DNA of 64,000 nt from Candidatus Dormiibacterota bacterium (GTDB lineage Bacteria > Chloroflexota > Dormibacteria > Dormibacterales > Dormibacteraceae), in contig PLJM01000018.1 of assembly GCA_003139695.1 (NCBI GenBank), forward strand, positions 62,001 through 126,000. Reading direction: 5' to 3'. Below, one piece after another: positions 17,155 through 24,550 of the stretch (position 1 is the first letter of the stretch; each line of letters starts with the position of its first letter). Position numbers and translations under genes: made by a program. Below the pieces are notes generated by a model. The model saw only the letters and a list, made by a program, of their open reading frames with translations, made no database searches and was not told the origin of the DNA.

Positions 17155-18368
17155 GTCGTGTAGTCCGCGTTAATTCGCACGTATTCCTCCGAAAGGTCAC
17201 AACCCCAGGCTTCGGCGCGGCCGTCCGCCAGCCCAAGGGTGGCCACTATCTCGATCTCCGGCTGCTCGAACGCGCGCCGTACGGCCGAGAGGTCCACGTT
17301 GACCCCGGCGCCCCGTTCGAATACGACCAGCCCACCCACGCTGAGGTGAAGCTTGTCGAGAGCCAGCTCCGCGCCACTGTACCCGAGCGCGCACACGATC
17401 CGGCCCCAATTGGGATCGCCGCCATGGACGGCGGTCTTGACGAGGCTCGAAGAGGCTACCGCGCGCGCCGCGGTTCGTGCGTCGGCGTCCGACAGGGCAT
17501 CTACCACCCGCACGCTGATCAGCTTGCTGGCGCCCTCGCCATCGCTGGCGACCGCGCGAGCCAGCTGGCGGGCGACCTCGAGCAGCGCCGCCTCGAAGAC
17601 CTCGGCCTCGACGCTGCCGGCTCGGATCGCCTGATTGCCCGCGGCGCCGTTCGCGAGCATCAGGAAAGTGTCGTTCGTGGAGCTGTCGCCATCGATGGTC
17701 ACCTGATTGAAGCTGCGATCCGCGATCGGCTTGACCAGCTTGGCCATCAACCCGGACTCGACATTCGCGTCAGTGGTGATATACGCGAGCAGCGTGCCCA
17801 TGTTCGGGTGGATCATTCCGGAGCCCTTGCACATCCCTCCGACGCGGATGGTGGTTCCCGCGATGTCGACCTCGAGCTGGGCGGTCTTGGGCACCGTGTC
17901 GGTCGTCATGATCGCGCGGGCGGCGCGGTCTCCCCCATCGTGGCTGAGCTGCGCGCACGCCTCGGTGATCCCGGTCTTGATCGCCGCCATCGGGAGGTAG
18001 CGACCGATGACGCCGGTTGAGCTCACCAGCACCTGGTGGGGATCTAGGTCCAGGCGGTCAGCAGTGAGCTTGGCCATAAGGAGGGCATCTTTGAACCCCT
18101 GCGCTCCGGTACACGCGTTCGCGTTGCCGGAATTGACCGTGACGGCGCGGACGCGGTTGTGCTGCAGGTGCAGCTGATCGATGACCACCGACGCCGACTT
18201 CACCTTGTTGGTCGTGAACACGCCGCCGGTGTCGCAGCCGTGCTCTGACTGGATGACGCAAAGGTCGTCGCGCTGTGTGGTCGGGATCGCGGGGGCCCCC
18301 GTTGTGAAGGCCTTGATCCCGCAAGCCGCGGTGCCGGCGCGAAAGCCGCGCGCAAAGGTTACGGCCAC
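17151..18368 (-). CDS. argJ: Bifunctional ornithine acetyltransferase / N-acetylglutamate synthase
   Basis: A 405-residue ArgJ, which recycles the acetyl group from N-acetylornithine to glutamate and, in many species, also makes N-acetylglutamate. Marks are FTTNKVKSASV, AVTVNSGNANACTGAQG and the self-cleavage region KGSGMIHPNMGTLLAYITTDA, where the nucleophile Thr follows Gly rather than the more common Ala. SVEAEVFEAALLEVARQLA and GDPNWGRIVCALGYSG are in the beta chain. I place the start at the GTG at 18368, inside the end of argC (10-bp overlap) with GGAG upstream, not at the longer ATG. Confidence 0.94.
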   Translation of the reverse strand: MAVTFARGFRAGTAACGIKAFTTGAPAIPTTQRDDLCVIQSEHGCDTGGVFTTNKVKSASVVIDQLHLQHNRVRAVTVNSGNANACTGAQGFKDALLMAKLTADRLDLDPHQVLVSSTGVIGRYLPMAAIKTGITEACAQLSHDGGDRAARAIMTTDTVPKTAQLEVDIAGTTIRVGGMCKGSGMIHPNMGTLLAYITTDANVESGLMAKLVKPIADRSFNQVTIDGDSSTNDTFLMLANGAAGNQAIRAGSVEAEVFEAALLEVARQLARAVASDGEGASKLISVRVVDALSDADARTAARAVASSSLVKTAVHGGDPNWGRIVCALGYSGAELALDKLHLSVGGLVVFERGAGVNVDLSAVRRAFEQPEIEIVATLGLADGRAEAWGCDLSEEYVRINADYTT

Positions 18369-19372
18369 TGGACCGGCATCTCCAGAGCGGTTGTTCGGTC
18401 GAAGCCGAAGGCGATGTTGAAGCACTCCACTCCCTGTCCGGAAGCGCCCTTGACCAGGTTGTCAAGGGCTCCTGTCACGACCGCCTTCTGACCCTGGGCC
18501 GCAACGTTGACCAGGAAGAGGTTCGAGTGGCTGGCCAGCTTGGTGGTCGGGCTCTGAGCGAGCACCTTGGTGAAGGGCTGGTCTGCATAAAACTCCATGT
18601 AGGTCTCGTTGAGCTCGGCGAGCGAGCCCTTGAGGTCGAAGTAGCAGGTGACGAGGATCCCTCGAGTCATCGGCACCAGGTGGGGCACGAAGGTGACGCG
18701 CAATCCGTTGGCATTCAGCGACCCGAGCTCTTGGGTCACCTCCGGCAGGTGGCGATGGCCGTTGATCGCGTAGGCGCCGATCGACTCATTGACCTCGCTG
18801 AAATGGGTCCCGATGCCCGGCGACCGACCCGCTCCGCTGACACCGGACTTGGCGTCGACGACGATGTCGGAGCCGACCACGCCTGCGGCGACTGCGGGCG
18901 CGAGCGCGAGGATCGAAGCGGTCGAGTAGCAGCCGGGGACGGCAATCAACTGCGCGTCCTTGAGCTCTTGTTCGTGGAGCTCGGGTAGCCCGAGCACGGC
19001 TTTGCCGAGCAGGTCGGGGGCAGGGTGCTCCTGCTTGTACCAAACGGGGTACTGAGCCGCGTCTTTCAACCGGAAGTCGGCGCTCATGTCGATCACCCGC
19101 GCGCCGCCATCGAGCCACGCCTGGGCCTTGCTTGCCCCAACGTTGTGGGGAAGGCAGCTGAACACCACATCGATACCGTCGAGCTCCGGTTCAGAGCGAA
19201 AGGTGCCTTCGAGGTCAAGCAAAGGAAACACGGCCGAATATGGCTGGCCGGCAAAAGAGCGGGAGGTGAGCTGTGCCAGCTCAACGCCGGGGTGGCGGGC
19301 CAGGAGATGGACAAGGGTCATCCCGGCATAGCCGTTGGCCCCAGCGACAGCTGCTTTTACTGTCCTTCCCAC
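18359..19372 (-). CDS. argC: N-acetyl-gamma-glutamyl-phosphate reductase
   Basis: A 337-residue NADPH-dependent reductase, third step of arginine synthesis and first gene of the operon. The Rossmann motif AVAGANGYAGMTLVHLL is at the N-terminus; the catalytic cysteine is in AVPGCYSTASILALAP; INGHRHLPEV and FVPHLVPMTRGIL follow. The GTG at 19372 is the only start close to the Rossmann strand. The longer ORF to 19528 overlaps the HNH gene and is rejected. A TATACT hexamer ends nine bases before the GTG, so the mRNA may be leaderless. Confidence 0.94.
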   Translation of the reverse strand: MGRTVKAAVAGANGYAGMTLVHLLARHPGVELAQLTSRSFAGQPYSAVFPLLDLEGTFRSEPELDGIDVVFSCLPHNVGASKAQAWLDGGARVIDMSADFRLKDAAQYPVWYKQEHPAPDLLGKAVLGLPELHEQELKDAQLIAVPGCYSTASILALAPAVAAGVVGSDIVVDAKSGVSGAGRSPGIGTHFSEVNESIGAYAINGHRHLPEVTQELGSLNANGLRVTFVPHLVPMTRGILVTCYFDLKGSLAELNETYMEFYADQPFTKVLAQSPTTKLASHSNLFLVNVAAQGQKAVVTGALDNLVKGASGQGVECFNIAFGFDRTTALEMPVQWP

Positions 19373-19381
19373 GAGCGCATG

Positions 19382-19387
19382 AGTATA
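19382..19387 (-). promoter_or_regulatory. Candidate -10 box of the arg operon
   Basis: TATACT on the minus strand, its end nine bases upstream of the argC GTG at 19372. No good -35 hexamer is visible at 16-18 bp. The spacing would put the transcription start at or next to the start codon (leaderless). Weak evidence. Confidence 0.35.
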
Positions 19388-19440
19388 CAAGGGGACTGCA
19401 TAAACATCCGCGCTAGAGAAAGGGTATCTAGGCGAAGGTG

Positions 19441-20622
19441 CTAGTCGGGACCGCGCGGCGATGGCCCGAAGGTAACGGTCGGCGGGATGGTCAGCATCCG
19501 GCCATCGTCGCCGCGCACGATCTGCCATCCGCCTTCATGCACCATCCAGTGATGCCGGTAGCAGAGCAGGGTGAGGTTGTGTGGTTCATTCGTCCCGCCG
19601 TGGATCCAGTGCTTCAAGTGATGTCCTGAAGTCCATGTCGCCGACCGGTCGCAACCCGGCCAGGTGCAGCCCCGGTCGCGAACGTTGAGCGCCTTGCGCG
19701 CCGGTCCCGAGATCACCCGCTTGGCACGTCCGACATCGATAACCATCGAGTCCGAGTCGAGCAGGATGCGGGTGATCGAGCAATCGCAAGCCAGCCGCTC
19801 AACCGCCTTGGCCGAGATCGGAAGCGAGAACTCGAGCTCTGCTGCGGGAGCGCCGTCGAGCGCCTTTAAGGTCTCAAGCGAGGTGGTCACCTGTAGGTGG
19901 CTGCGCTGGCTGCCGTTCTGCGGCACCAGCCCGTTGTCGAGATGGTGCATCGCGACGTCCACCAGGGCATCCGCCATGCGCCGGTCGTATGGTCGGTCGT
20001 CATCAGCGCCCGAGCGCCGGGCCAGCGGCTCGAGCGCTGTGCGAATCGCCGCACCACCCACCGGATCAAAGACACCGCTGAGATAGACGGCGCCATCGTC
20101 ATCGCTGCCGATGTGCAGGCTGCGGTTCTCGACCAGGTCGACCTCGGCCGCCGTCACGCCTTTGGGGTCGGCGGCATGCCGGAGGTGCCGGCAGATGTAG
20201 TGGAACTTGCCGACCGTGTTCTCCCGCGCCTTTGCCAAGAGCCGCTCTTCGTTGAAGACCCGAGCTGTGGGTGAGGCCGCAAGCGCGTCGACAGTCCTGG
20301 CCATCGCGACCATGTGGCCAAAACCAACGGCACCTTCGGCCATTGCAACGAAGGTCTGCGGCAGCGCATCGAAGTGCTCGCCGGCAGCCACGCAGTTGGC
20401 AGCCTGAGGACCCGTCAGGTGGCAGTGGATGCGAATCCAATCGATGGGGGTGGCGGCGCCCCATTCCTCGTACTCCTCGGTGGCAGCGAACTCGGCGGCT
20501 TCCTTGGCGAACATCAGCTGCATCAAAGAGATGCCACGGCCCATCTCGATCAGGCGCTCGGCGCGGGTCAGGAGAACCTCATCAGCGGCCTCGAAGTCAC
20601 AGACGTCTTGCGTCGCGAGCAT
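19441..20622 (-). CDS. DUF222 / HNH endonuclease-domain (13E12-type) protein
   Basis: A 393-residue protein with an N-terminal helical DUF222 domain (about residues 20-280: LIEMGRGISLMQLMFAKEAAEF, FDALPQTFVAMAEGAVGFGHMVAMARTVDAL) and a C-terminal HNH module (about 325-375) with RDRGCTWPGCDRSATWTSGHHLKHWIHGG and NLTLLCYRHHWMVHEGGW. The CxxC and HH residues are those of HNH nucleases. This is the 13E12 repeat architecture abundant in Actinobacteriota, of uncertain biological role; several mycobacterial members are LexA-controlled. The promoter here also carries an SOS-type box. The ATG at 20622 is used. Confidence 0.88.
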   Translation of the reverse strand: MLATQDVCDFEAADEVLLTRAERLIEMGRGISLMQLMFAKEAAEFAATEEYEEWGAATPIDWIRIHCHLTGPQAANCVAAGEHFDALPQTFVAMAEGAVGFGHMVAMARTVDALAASPTARVFNEERLLAKARENTVGKFHYICRHLRHAADPKGVTAAEVDLVENRSLHIGSDDDGAVYLSGVFDPVGGAAIRTALEPLARRSGADDDRPYDRRMADALVDVAMHHLDNGLVPQNGSQRSHLQVTTSLETLKALDGAPAAELEFSLPISAKAVERLACDCSITRILLDSDSMVIDVGRAKRVISGPARKALNVRDRGCTWPGCDRSATWTSGHHLKHWIHGGTNEPHNLTLLCYRHHWMVHEGGWQIVRGDDGRMLTIPPTVTFGPSPRGPD

Positions 20623-20628
20623 AGGAAT

Positions 20629-20657
20629 ATGGTACAAACAAACGTTCGGCCGGTCAA
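20629..20657 (-). promoter_or_regulatory. Promoter of the DUF222-HNH gene
   Basis: On the minus strand, TTGACC (20657-20652), a 17-bp spacer and TACCAT (20634-20629), ending six bases before the ATG at 20622. The spacer holds the SOS-type operator listed separately. The very short distance to the ATG implies a near-leaderless transcript. Confidence 0.55.
20635..20648. promoter_or_regulatory. SOS (LexA) box
   Basis: The plus strand reads CAAACAAACGTTCG, and the minus strand CGAACGTTTGTTTG. The Gram-positive/actinobacterial LexA consensus is CGAACNNNNGTTCG; this site matches nine of the ten defined positions. It lies exactly between the -35 and -10 boxes of the DUF222-HNH gene, the position expected for repression. 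Confidence 0.6.
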
Positions 20658-20689
20658 GGCTATTGGGTCATTAATTTCGCTCTTTTACC

Positions 20690-20754
20690 CGCTCTTTTTT
20701 ATTGAACTCATCTACGCCCGTCGCGCCACTGTCACTCAGCACGCCAGCACCCTC
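20690..20754. repeat. Direct repeat, copy 1
   Basis: Begins CGCTCTTTTTTATTG and contains TCATCTACGCCCGTCGCGCC and CAGCACGCCAGCACCCTC. It recurs at 20830-20893 with a handful of substitutions. Two copies separated by about 75 bp; no array and no target-site pattern. Confidence 0.75.
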
Positions 20755-20829
20755 AGCGCATAACGAGAACTCCCCTTCCCAGCCCTTTGAGCGCACCCCA
20801 ATTCCCACGAAGCGATCTCTCAGCCCCTT

Positions 20830-20893
20830 CGCTCTTTTCATTGGAGTCATCTACGCCCGTCGCGCCAGTGCCACCCAGCACGCCAGCACCCTC
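20830..20893. repeat. Direct repeat, copy 2
   Basis: Begins CGCTCTTTTCATTGG and shares TCATCTACGCCCGTCGCGCC and CAGCACGCCAGCACCCTC with copy 1 at 20690-20754. Confidence 0.75.
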
Positions 20894-20974
20894 CCGGCGT
20901 CACGGACACACCCTCTTCCTAGTCCCGTCACCCACACCCAGAACCACCAAGCGTGCCTTTCGGTATGCAGTTGG

Positions 20975-21280
20975 CTACTGCGTTACCTCGTTAAAGAAGC
21001 AAGACTCCGCCCCGGTGTGGCACGCCGGCCCCGCCGCCCTGACGGTCAACAGCACCGCATCGAGGTCGCAATCCAACCGCACCTCAACCACCTCCAAGAA
21101 GTTGCCCGAGGTGGCCCCCTTCTCCCACAGCCCCCTCTCCCGCGAGTGGAACCACGCGCGCCCCGTCTCCCTCGTCTTGACCCAGGCCTCCTCATCCACG
21201 TACGCGACCATCAGCACCTTCCCCGTGTCCACCGCCTGGACCACCACCGGAACCAACCCCTTCGAAAAGTCCGGCCTCAT
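20975..21280 (-). CDS. hisI: Phosphoribosyl-AMP cyclohydrolase
   Basis: A 101-residue HisI, opening the adenine ring of phosphoribosyl-AMP in histidine synthesis. Visible are the metal and active-site segments [17 protein letters not shown] (family form SRSRxxLWxKG), DCDLDAVLL and [14 protein letters not shown], which hold the zinc-binding cysteines. No HisE (phosphoribosyl-ATP pyrophosphatase) domain is fused, so hisE must be elsewhere. The ATG at 21280 overlaps the hisF stop (ATGA). It is the last gene of the his cluster. Confidence 0.95.
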   Translation of the reverse strand: MRPDFSKGLVPVVVQAVDTGKVLMVAYVDEEAWVKTRETGRAWFHSRERGLWEKGATSGNFLEVVEVRLDCDLDAVLLTVRAAGPACHTGAESCFFNEVTQ

Positions 21281-22038
21281 CGCCTGATCTCCAACCCCCG
21301 CGACGCCAGCTCCTGCTTCACCCCCCCGATGCTCAGCTCCCCAAAGTGAAAGATGGATGCGGCGAGCGCCGCCTCCGCCCCACCCACCGTCAACGCCTCG
21401 TACATGTGCCCCGCGTTGCCCGCACCCCCCGAAGCAATGACTGGCAAACGAACAGCGGAGCTAACGGCCTTCAGCAGCTCGACGTCGTACCCATCGTGCG
21501 TCCCATCCCTGTTCATCGAGGTCAGCAAGATCTCCCCCGCCCCCAGGCTCTCCCCCAGCGTCGCCCACTCGACCACGTCCCGGCCCGCGGGCCGTCGCCC
21601 CCCATGACTGAACACCTCCCACCCTTCCCCCTCGGCACGTCGACGCGCATCGATCGCCAGCACCACACACTGCGATCCGAACACCTCCGCGCAGCGCGTG
21701 ATGAGCTCAGGGTCGGCAAGCGCGGCCGTATTGACCGACACCTTGTCCGCCCCATGCGTGAGCAGCTCGGCCATGTCTTCGACGCTGCGCACCCCCCCGC
21801 CGACCGTCAGCGGGATAAAGACCTGGTCCGCGGTGCGCGCAACGACCTCGAGGATGATCTTCCGGTCGTCTGACGACGCCGTGATGTCAAGAAACACGAT
21901 CTCATCAGCGCCCTCGCGGTCGTAGAGCGCGGCGAGCTCAACTGGATCGCCGGCATCGCGGATGTCTTCAAACCGCACTCCTTTGACGACACGGCCGTCA
22001 TCGACGTCGAGGCACGGAATGATTCGCTTGGCCGGCAT
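21277..22038 (-). CDS. hisF: Imidazole glycerol phosphate synthase cyclase subunit
   Basis: A 253-residue (beta/alpha)8 cyclase that works with HisH to make imidazole glycerol phosphate and AICAR. The N-terminal [17 protein letters not shown] carries the catalytic Asp; [22 protein letters not shown] (second catalytic Asp), [14 protein letters not shown] and [13 protein letters not shown] complete the barrel motifs. Length is standard. Its glutaminase partner hisH lies 1.3 kb upstream, with a methyltransferase and a PAS gene between, where hisA is normally found. Confidence 0.97.
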   Translation of the reverse strand: MPAKRIIPCLDVDDGRVVKGVRFEDIRDAGDPVELAALYDREGADEIVFLDITASSDDRKIILEVVARTADQVFIPLTVGGGVRSVEDMAELLTHGADKVSVNTAALADPELITRCAEVFGSQCVVLAIDARRRAEGEGWEVFSHGGRRPAGRDVVEWATLGESLGAGEILLTSMNRDGTHDGYDVELLKAVSSAVRLPVIASGGAGNAGHMYEALTVGGAEAALAASIFHFGELSIGGVKQELASRGLEIRR

Positions 22039-22065
22039 CGGCCCACCATACGTGACACAGGCAGC

Positions 22066-22512
22066 TCAGCCGAGGTAGCTGGCACCCAAGCCCATGGCGT
22101 CCTGCTGGATGTTGTCATTCACCGGCCCCGCGAGGGTCAGGATGTGCAGCAGTCCGGACTGGCTCCCATAGGGGTCGCTGAGCGGGATGTGCTGAAGGTT
22201 GATTGCGAACCTCCTCGGTGGATGCCCCGCGCCAGGCCCAACAAGCTCCACCGCGGGAGGACCGGGGAGAACACAAGGGCCCTGAATCAAGGGGCACTCG
22301 AATGAGCAGGCCGGCTCTCCACCAGGCAGGCAGGCTTGCACCACGTCGTAACATCGACGACCAATCAAGGCGTCAGTCCTACGGCTGAAAAACCACTGCG
22401 CTTCCTGGTTGCAGCTCACCACGACGCCGTGGGTATCGACCACGAAAGCGGGGTCTCCAATCGAGTCCACGCTGACAACGTCGACTCGCGATGGAAAATC
22501 AACCGCGCTCAC
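22066..22512 (-). CDS. Cysteine-rich single PAS-domain protein
   Basis: A 148-residue protein with one PAS domain (about residues 12-120: DPAFVVDTHGVVVSCNQEAQWFF, RRTDALIGRRCYDVVQ, later INLQHIPLSDPYGSQSGLLHIL). Six cysteines fall in the first two thirds, four of them in QACLPGGEPACSFECPLIQGPC, which could bind a metal or react to redox state. PAS domains of this type usually precede a LuxR helix-turn-helix, but none follows here, so it is a stand-alone or truncated sensor. The GTG at 22512 has GGGAGGG upstream. It sits between a methyltransferase gene and hisF. Confidence 0.7.
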   Translation of the reverse strand: MSAVDFPSRVDVVSVDSIGDPAFVVDTHGVVVSCNQEAQWFFSRRTDALIGRRCYDVVQACLPGGEPACSFECPLIQGPCVLPGPPAVELVGPGAGHPPRRFAINLQHIPLSDPYGSQSGLLHILTLAGPVNDNIQQDAMGLGASYLG

Positions 22513-22619
22513 TGCTCGCCCTCCCTAGCTCAATTTGCACACGACGTCAACGGGTCTGAGACAACCTTGGGCCCGGATCCGCAGCCCGAGTAGGGCCGGA
22601 TGGCCCTGCCCAGCGAGGA

Positions 22620-23387
22620 CTACCGCTTGCGCGCCTTCCAGATCTCCTCGCACGGCCAGCGCCTCGACCACTCAAGGGTCGCGACCTCCGGATATCTCTC
22701 CAGCGCCCCTTCCGGAGCCCGCACCTCGATCAAATCTTCGATTTCAAATCCGTTCGCCCGCAGGAGCCTGATCCAGTCGCCGTGCCCCAGGTGAAACTCG
22801 ACTCCCGGCGAGTCGGGCCACTGGATTCGGTGCAGGCCGAAGTAATCGCGTAGCAGCGTCGTCCCAGGGGGCCCGTCCGCCTCCAGGTCGGGGAAAGTGA
22901 GCACCGCCAGGATCCCGTTGGTCAGAAAGATGAGTCGTCCGCCCGGCCTCAGCAGGCGCGCGGCCTCAGGAATCCAGCGATAGGGATCGCACCACAGGCT
23001 GGCTCCGTATTCGCTGATCGCCAGGTCGAAGCCGGCATCGGCGAGCGGCACCTGCTCCGCATTGCCATGGATCAGAGGAAAGTCCACGCCGAACTCTCGC
23101 TGAAAGCGCTTGGCGCTCGCGAGCTGCCTTGCCGAATTGTCGATGGCGACCACGCGAGCACCGCGTCGCGCCAGCCAGGAGGAGAAGTACGCCGTGCCGC
23201 ATCCGAGCTCGATGACATCCAATCCATCCACGCCTGGGAGCACATTCAGCTCGGAGTCGGGAACCCCCCAGACCCCCCAGCTTGGCTCCGGCTCTGCCCA
23301 CGACCGCCGTCCAATGCCGGCGTACTCAGTCGACTTCCCGTCCCAAAGCGCGCGATTCAAGCGCACGTGATCAGGCGGTTCGCTCAT
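22620..23387 (-). CDS. SAM-dependent methyltransferase inside the his cluster
   Basis: A 255-residue class I methyltransferase. Motif I is VIELGCGTAYFSSWLARRGARVVAIDNS, followed by NAEQVPLADAGFDLAISEYG (motifs II and III region) and AARLLRPGGRLIFLTNG. The C-terminal part has HLGHGDWIRLLRANGFEIEDLIEV, typical of UbiE/COQ5-like small-molecule methyltransferases. The ATG at 23387 overlaps the hisH TGA (ATGA), so it is translated with the his operon. It occupies the place between hisH and hisF where hisA is usual. The substrate is unknown. Confidence 0.85.
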   Translation of the reverse strand: MSEPPDHVRLNRALWDGKSTEYAGIGRRSWAEPEPSWGVWGVPDSELNVLPGVDGLDVIELGCGTAYFSSWLARRGARVVAIDNSARQLASAKRFQREFGVDFPLIHGNAEQVPLADAGFDLAISEYGASLWCDPYRWIPEAARLLRPGGRLIFLTNGILAVLTFPDLEADGPPGTTLLRDYFGLHRIQWPDSPGVEFHLGHGDWIRLLRANGFEIEDLIEVRAPEGALERYPEVATLEWSRRWPCEEIWKARKR

Positions 23388-23977
23388 TCGCACAGCTTGA
23401 CGAAGCTCTCGTAGACCCGGAGACCGTCGGCACCGCTCTTCTCCGGATGAAACTGGGTGCCCATCACGTTGCGACGCGCGGAGGCCGCCGCAGGCGAGTG
23501 CTCTGTCGAACCGATCGAATGCCTGGTCGAATCGGGGGTGTACGAGTGGACGAAGTACATGTAGGACCCGTCCGCGATGCCGTCCCATAACGGGGTGTGG
23601 TCCGTCTGCGTGAGGCGGCACCACCCGATCACCGGCAAGAGCTCGCTGTTGTCGACCTCGCGCACAGTGCCGGGCAGCAGCCCAAGCCCCTGGTGCCGGC
23701 CGTGCTCCATCGACTCCTCGAACAGCAGCTGATAGCCAAGGCAGACCCCGAGGATCGGCGTCCCCCGTCGGGCGAGCTCGACGATCCGCCTGCCCAGCCC
23801 CGCAGCGGTCAACTTCTCGAGCGCCGGCCCAAAGGCTCCGACCCCAGGCAGCACGATGCCGTCCGCCTCGTCGAGCTCATCGGGGTCGGCCGTCAGCTGC
23901 GGGAAAGCCCCGGCATGGACGAGGGCGCGCTCGACTGAGCGCACGTTGCCGACGCCGTAGTCGACGACGGCAATCAC
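23384..23977 (-). CDS. hisH: Imidazole glycerol phosphate synthase glutaminase subunit
   Basis: A 197-residue class I glutamine amidotransferase that supplies ammonia to HisF. Marks are VDYGVGNVRSVERAL, LPGVGAFGPALEKL (oxyanion strand), the nucleophile Cys in LGVCLGYQLLFEESMEHG, and the His-Glu pair in TQFHPEKSGADGLR near the C-terminus. Length is standard. The ATG at 23977 overlaps the hisB stop, and its own TGA overlaps the start of the methyltransferase gene. Confidence 0.97.
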   Translation of the reverse strand: MIAVVDYGVGNVRSVERALVHAGAFPQLTADPDELDEADGIVLPGVGAFGPALEKLTAAGLGRRIVELARRGTPILGVCLGYQLLFEESMEHGRHQGLGLLPGTVREVDNSELLPVIGWCRLTQTDHTPLWDGIADGSYMYFVHSYTPDSTRHSIGSTEHSPAAASARRNVMGTQFHPEKSGADGLRVYESFVKLCE

Positions 23978-24540
23978 CCCAGCAGACCTTTGGATGAAGG
24001 CACTCCGGGCCCGCCATCTGGAGCGACGGCCTGTCGCAGGGCCAGCCCGAGCGCCTTGAATGTTGCTTCGGCAATGTGGTGGCGGTTGCGCCCCCTGATC
24101 ACGTCGACGTGGATGGTCGCCCCGGCGTGGATCGAAAGCGCTTTCCAGAACTCCTCCAGCACCTCGGACTCCACGGTCCCGATGCGCCCGCGCAGCGGCA
24201 CGTTGTAGGAGAGGTAAGGCCGCTTGCCCAGGTCGATCACCACGCGCGCCAGCGCCTCATCGAGAGGGGCATACGCGGAGGCGAACCTCGCGATGCCGGC
24301 GCGATCTCCAAGCGCCTGCGACAGCGCCTGGCCCACAACGATGCCCGCGTCTTCGACGAGGTGATGCGTATCGACGTGCAGGTCTCCCGATCCGCGCAGG
24401 TCGAGGTCGAATCCGCCGTAGCGCGCCACCTGCTCGAGCATGTGGTCGAGGAATGCAAGCCCGGTGGCGACCTTGACCTTGCCCTTTCCGTCGAGATCGA
24501 CCCTGGCGCGGAGCTTTGTCTCTTTGCTGTTGCGGGTCAC
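23974..24540 (-). CDS. hisB: Imidazoleglycerol-phosphate dehydratase
   Basis: A 188-residue HisB, converting imidazole glycerol phosphate to imidazole acetol phosphate. Metal-binding motifs FLDHMLEQVARYGGFDL, GDLHVDTHHLVEDAGI and GRNRHHIAEATFKALGLAL are complete. There is no N-terminal histidinol-phosphatase domain, so that activity (hisN) must be encoded elsewhere. I use the GTG at 24540, which has AAAGG five bases upstream; a TTG at 24558 is possible. The ORF reaching to 24654 overlaps hisD and is not needed. Confidence 0.95.
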   Translation of the reverse strand: MTRNSKETKLRARVDLDGKGKVKVATGLAFLDHMLEQVARYGGFDLDLRGSGDLHVDTHHLVEDAGIVVGQALSQALGDRAGIARFASAYAPLDEALARVVIDLGKRPYLSYNVPLRGRIGTVESEVLEEFWKALSIHAGATIHVDVIRGRNRHHIAEATFKALGLALRQAVAPDGGPGVPSSKGLLG

Positions 24541-24550
24541 ATCGGCCTTT

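Larger units (their letters stand above)
20658..20974. other. Intergenic stretch with two direct repeats, no gene
   Basis: About 320 bases between the hisI stop and the DUF222-HNH promoter, visibly less GC-rich than the neighbours. Short ORFs on either strand show no family motif or ribosome binding site. The recognisable content is a direct repeat of about 64 bp (20690-20754 and 20830-20893). No U-rich terminator behind hisI is evident. Confidence 0.6.

Noticed and set aside
20690-20893. CRISPR array
   Set aside because: Only two copies, about 64 bp each with a 75-bp gap, and no cas genes.
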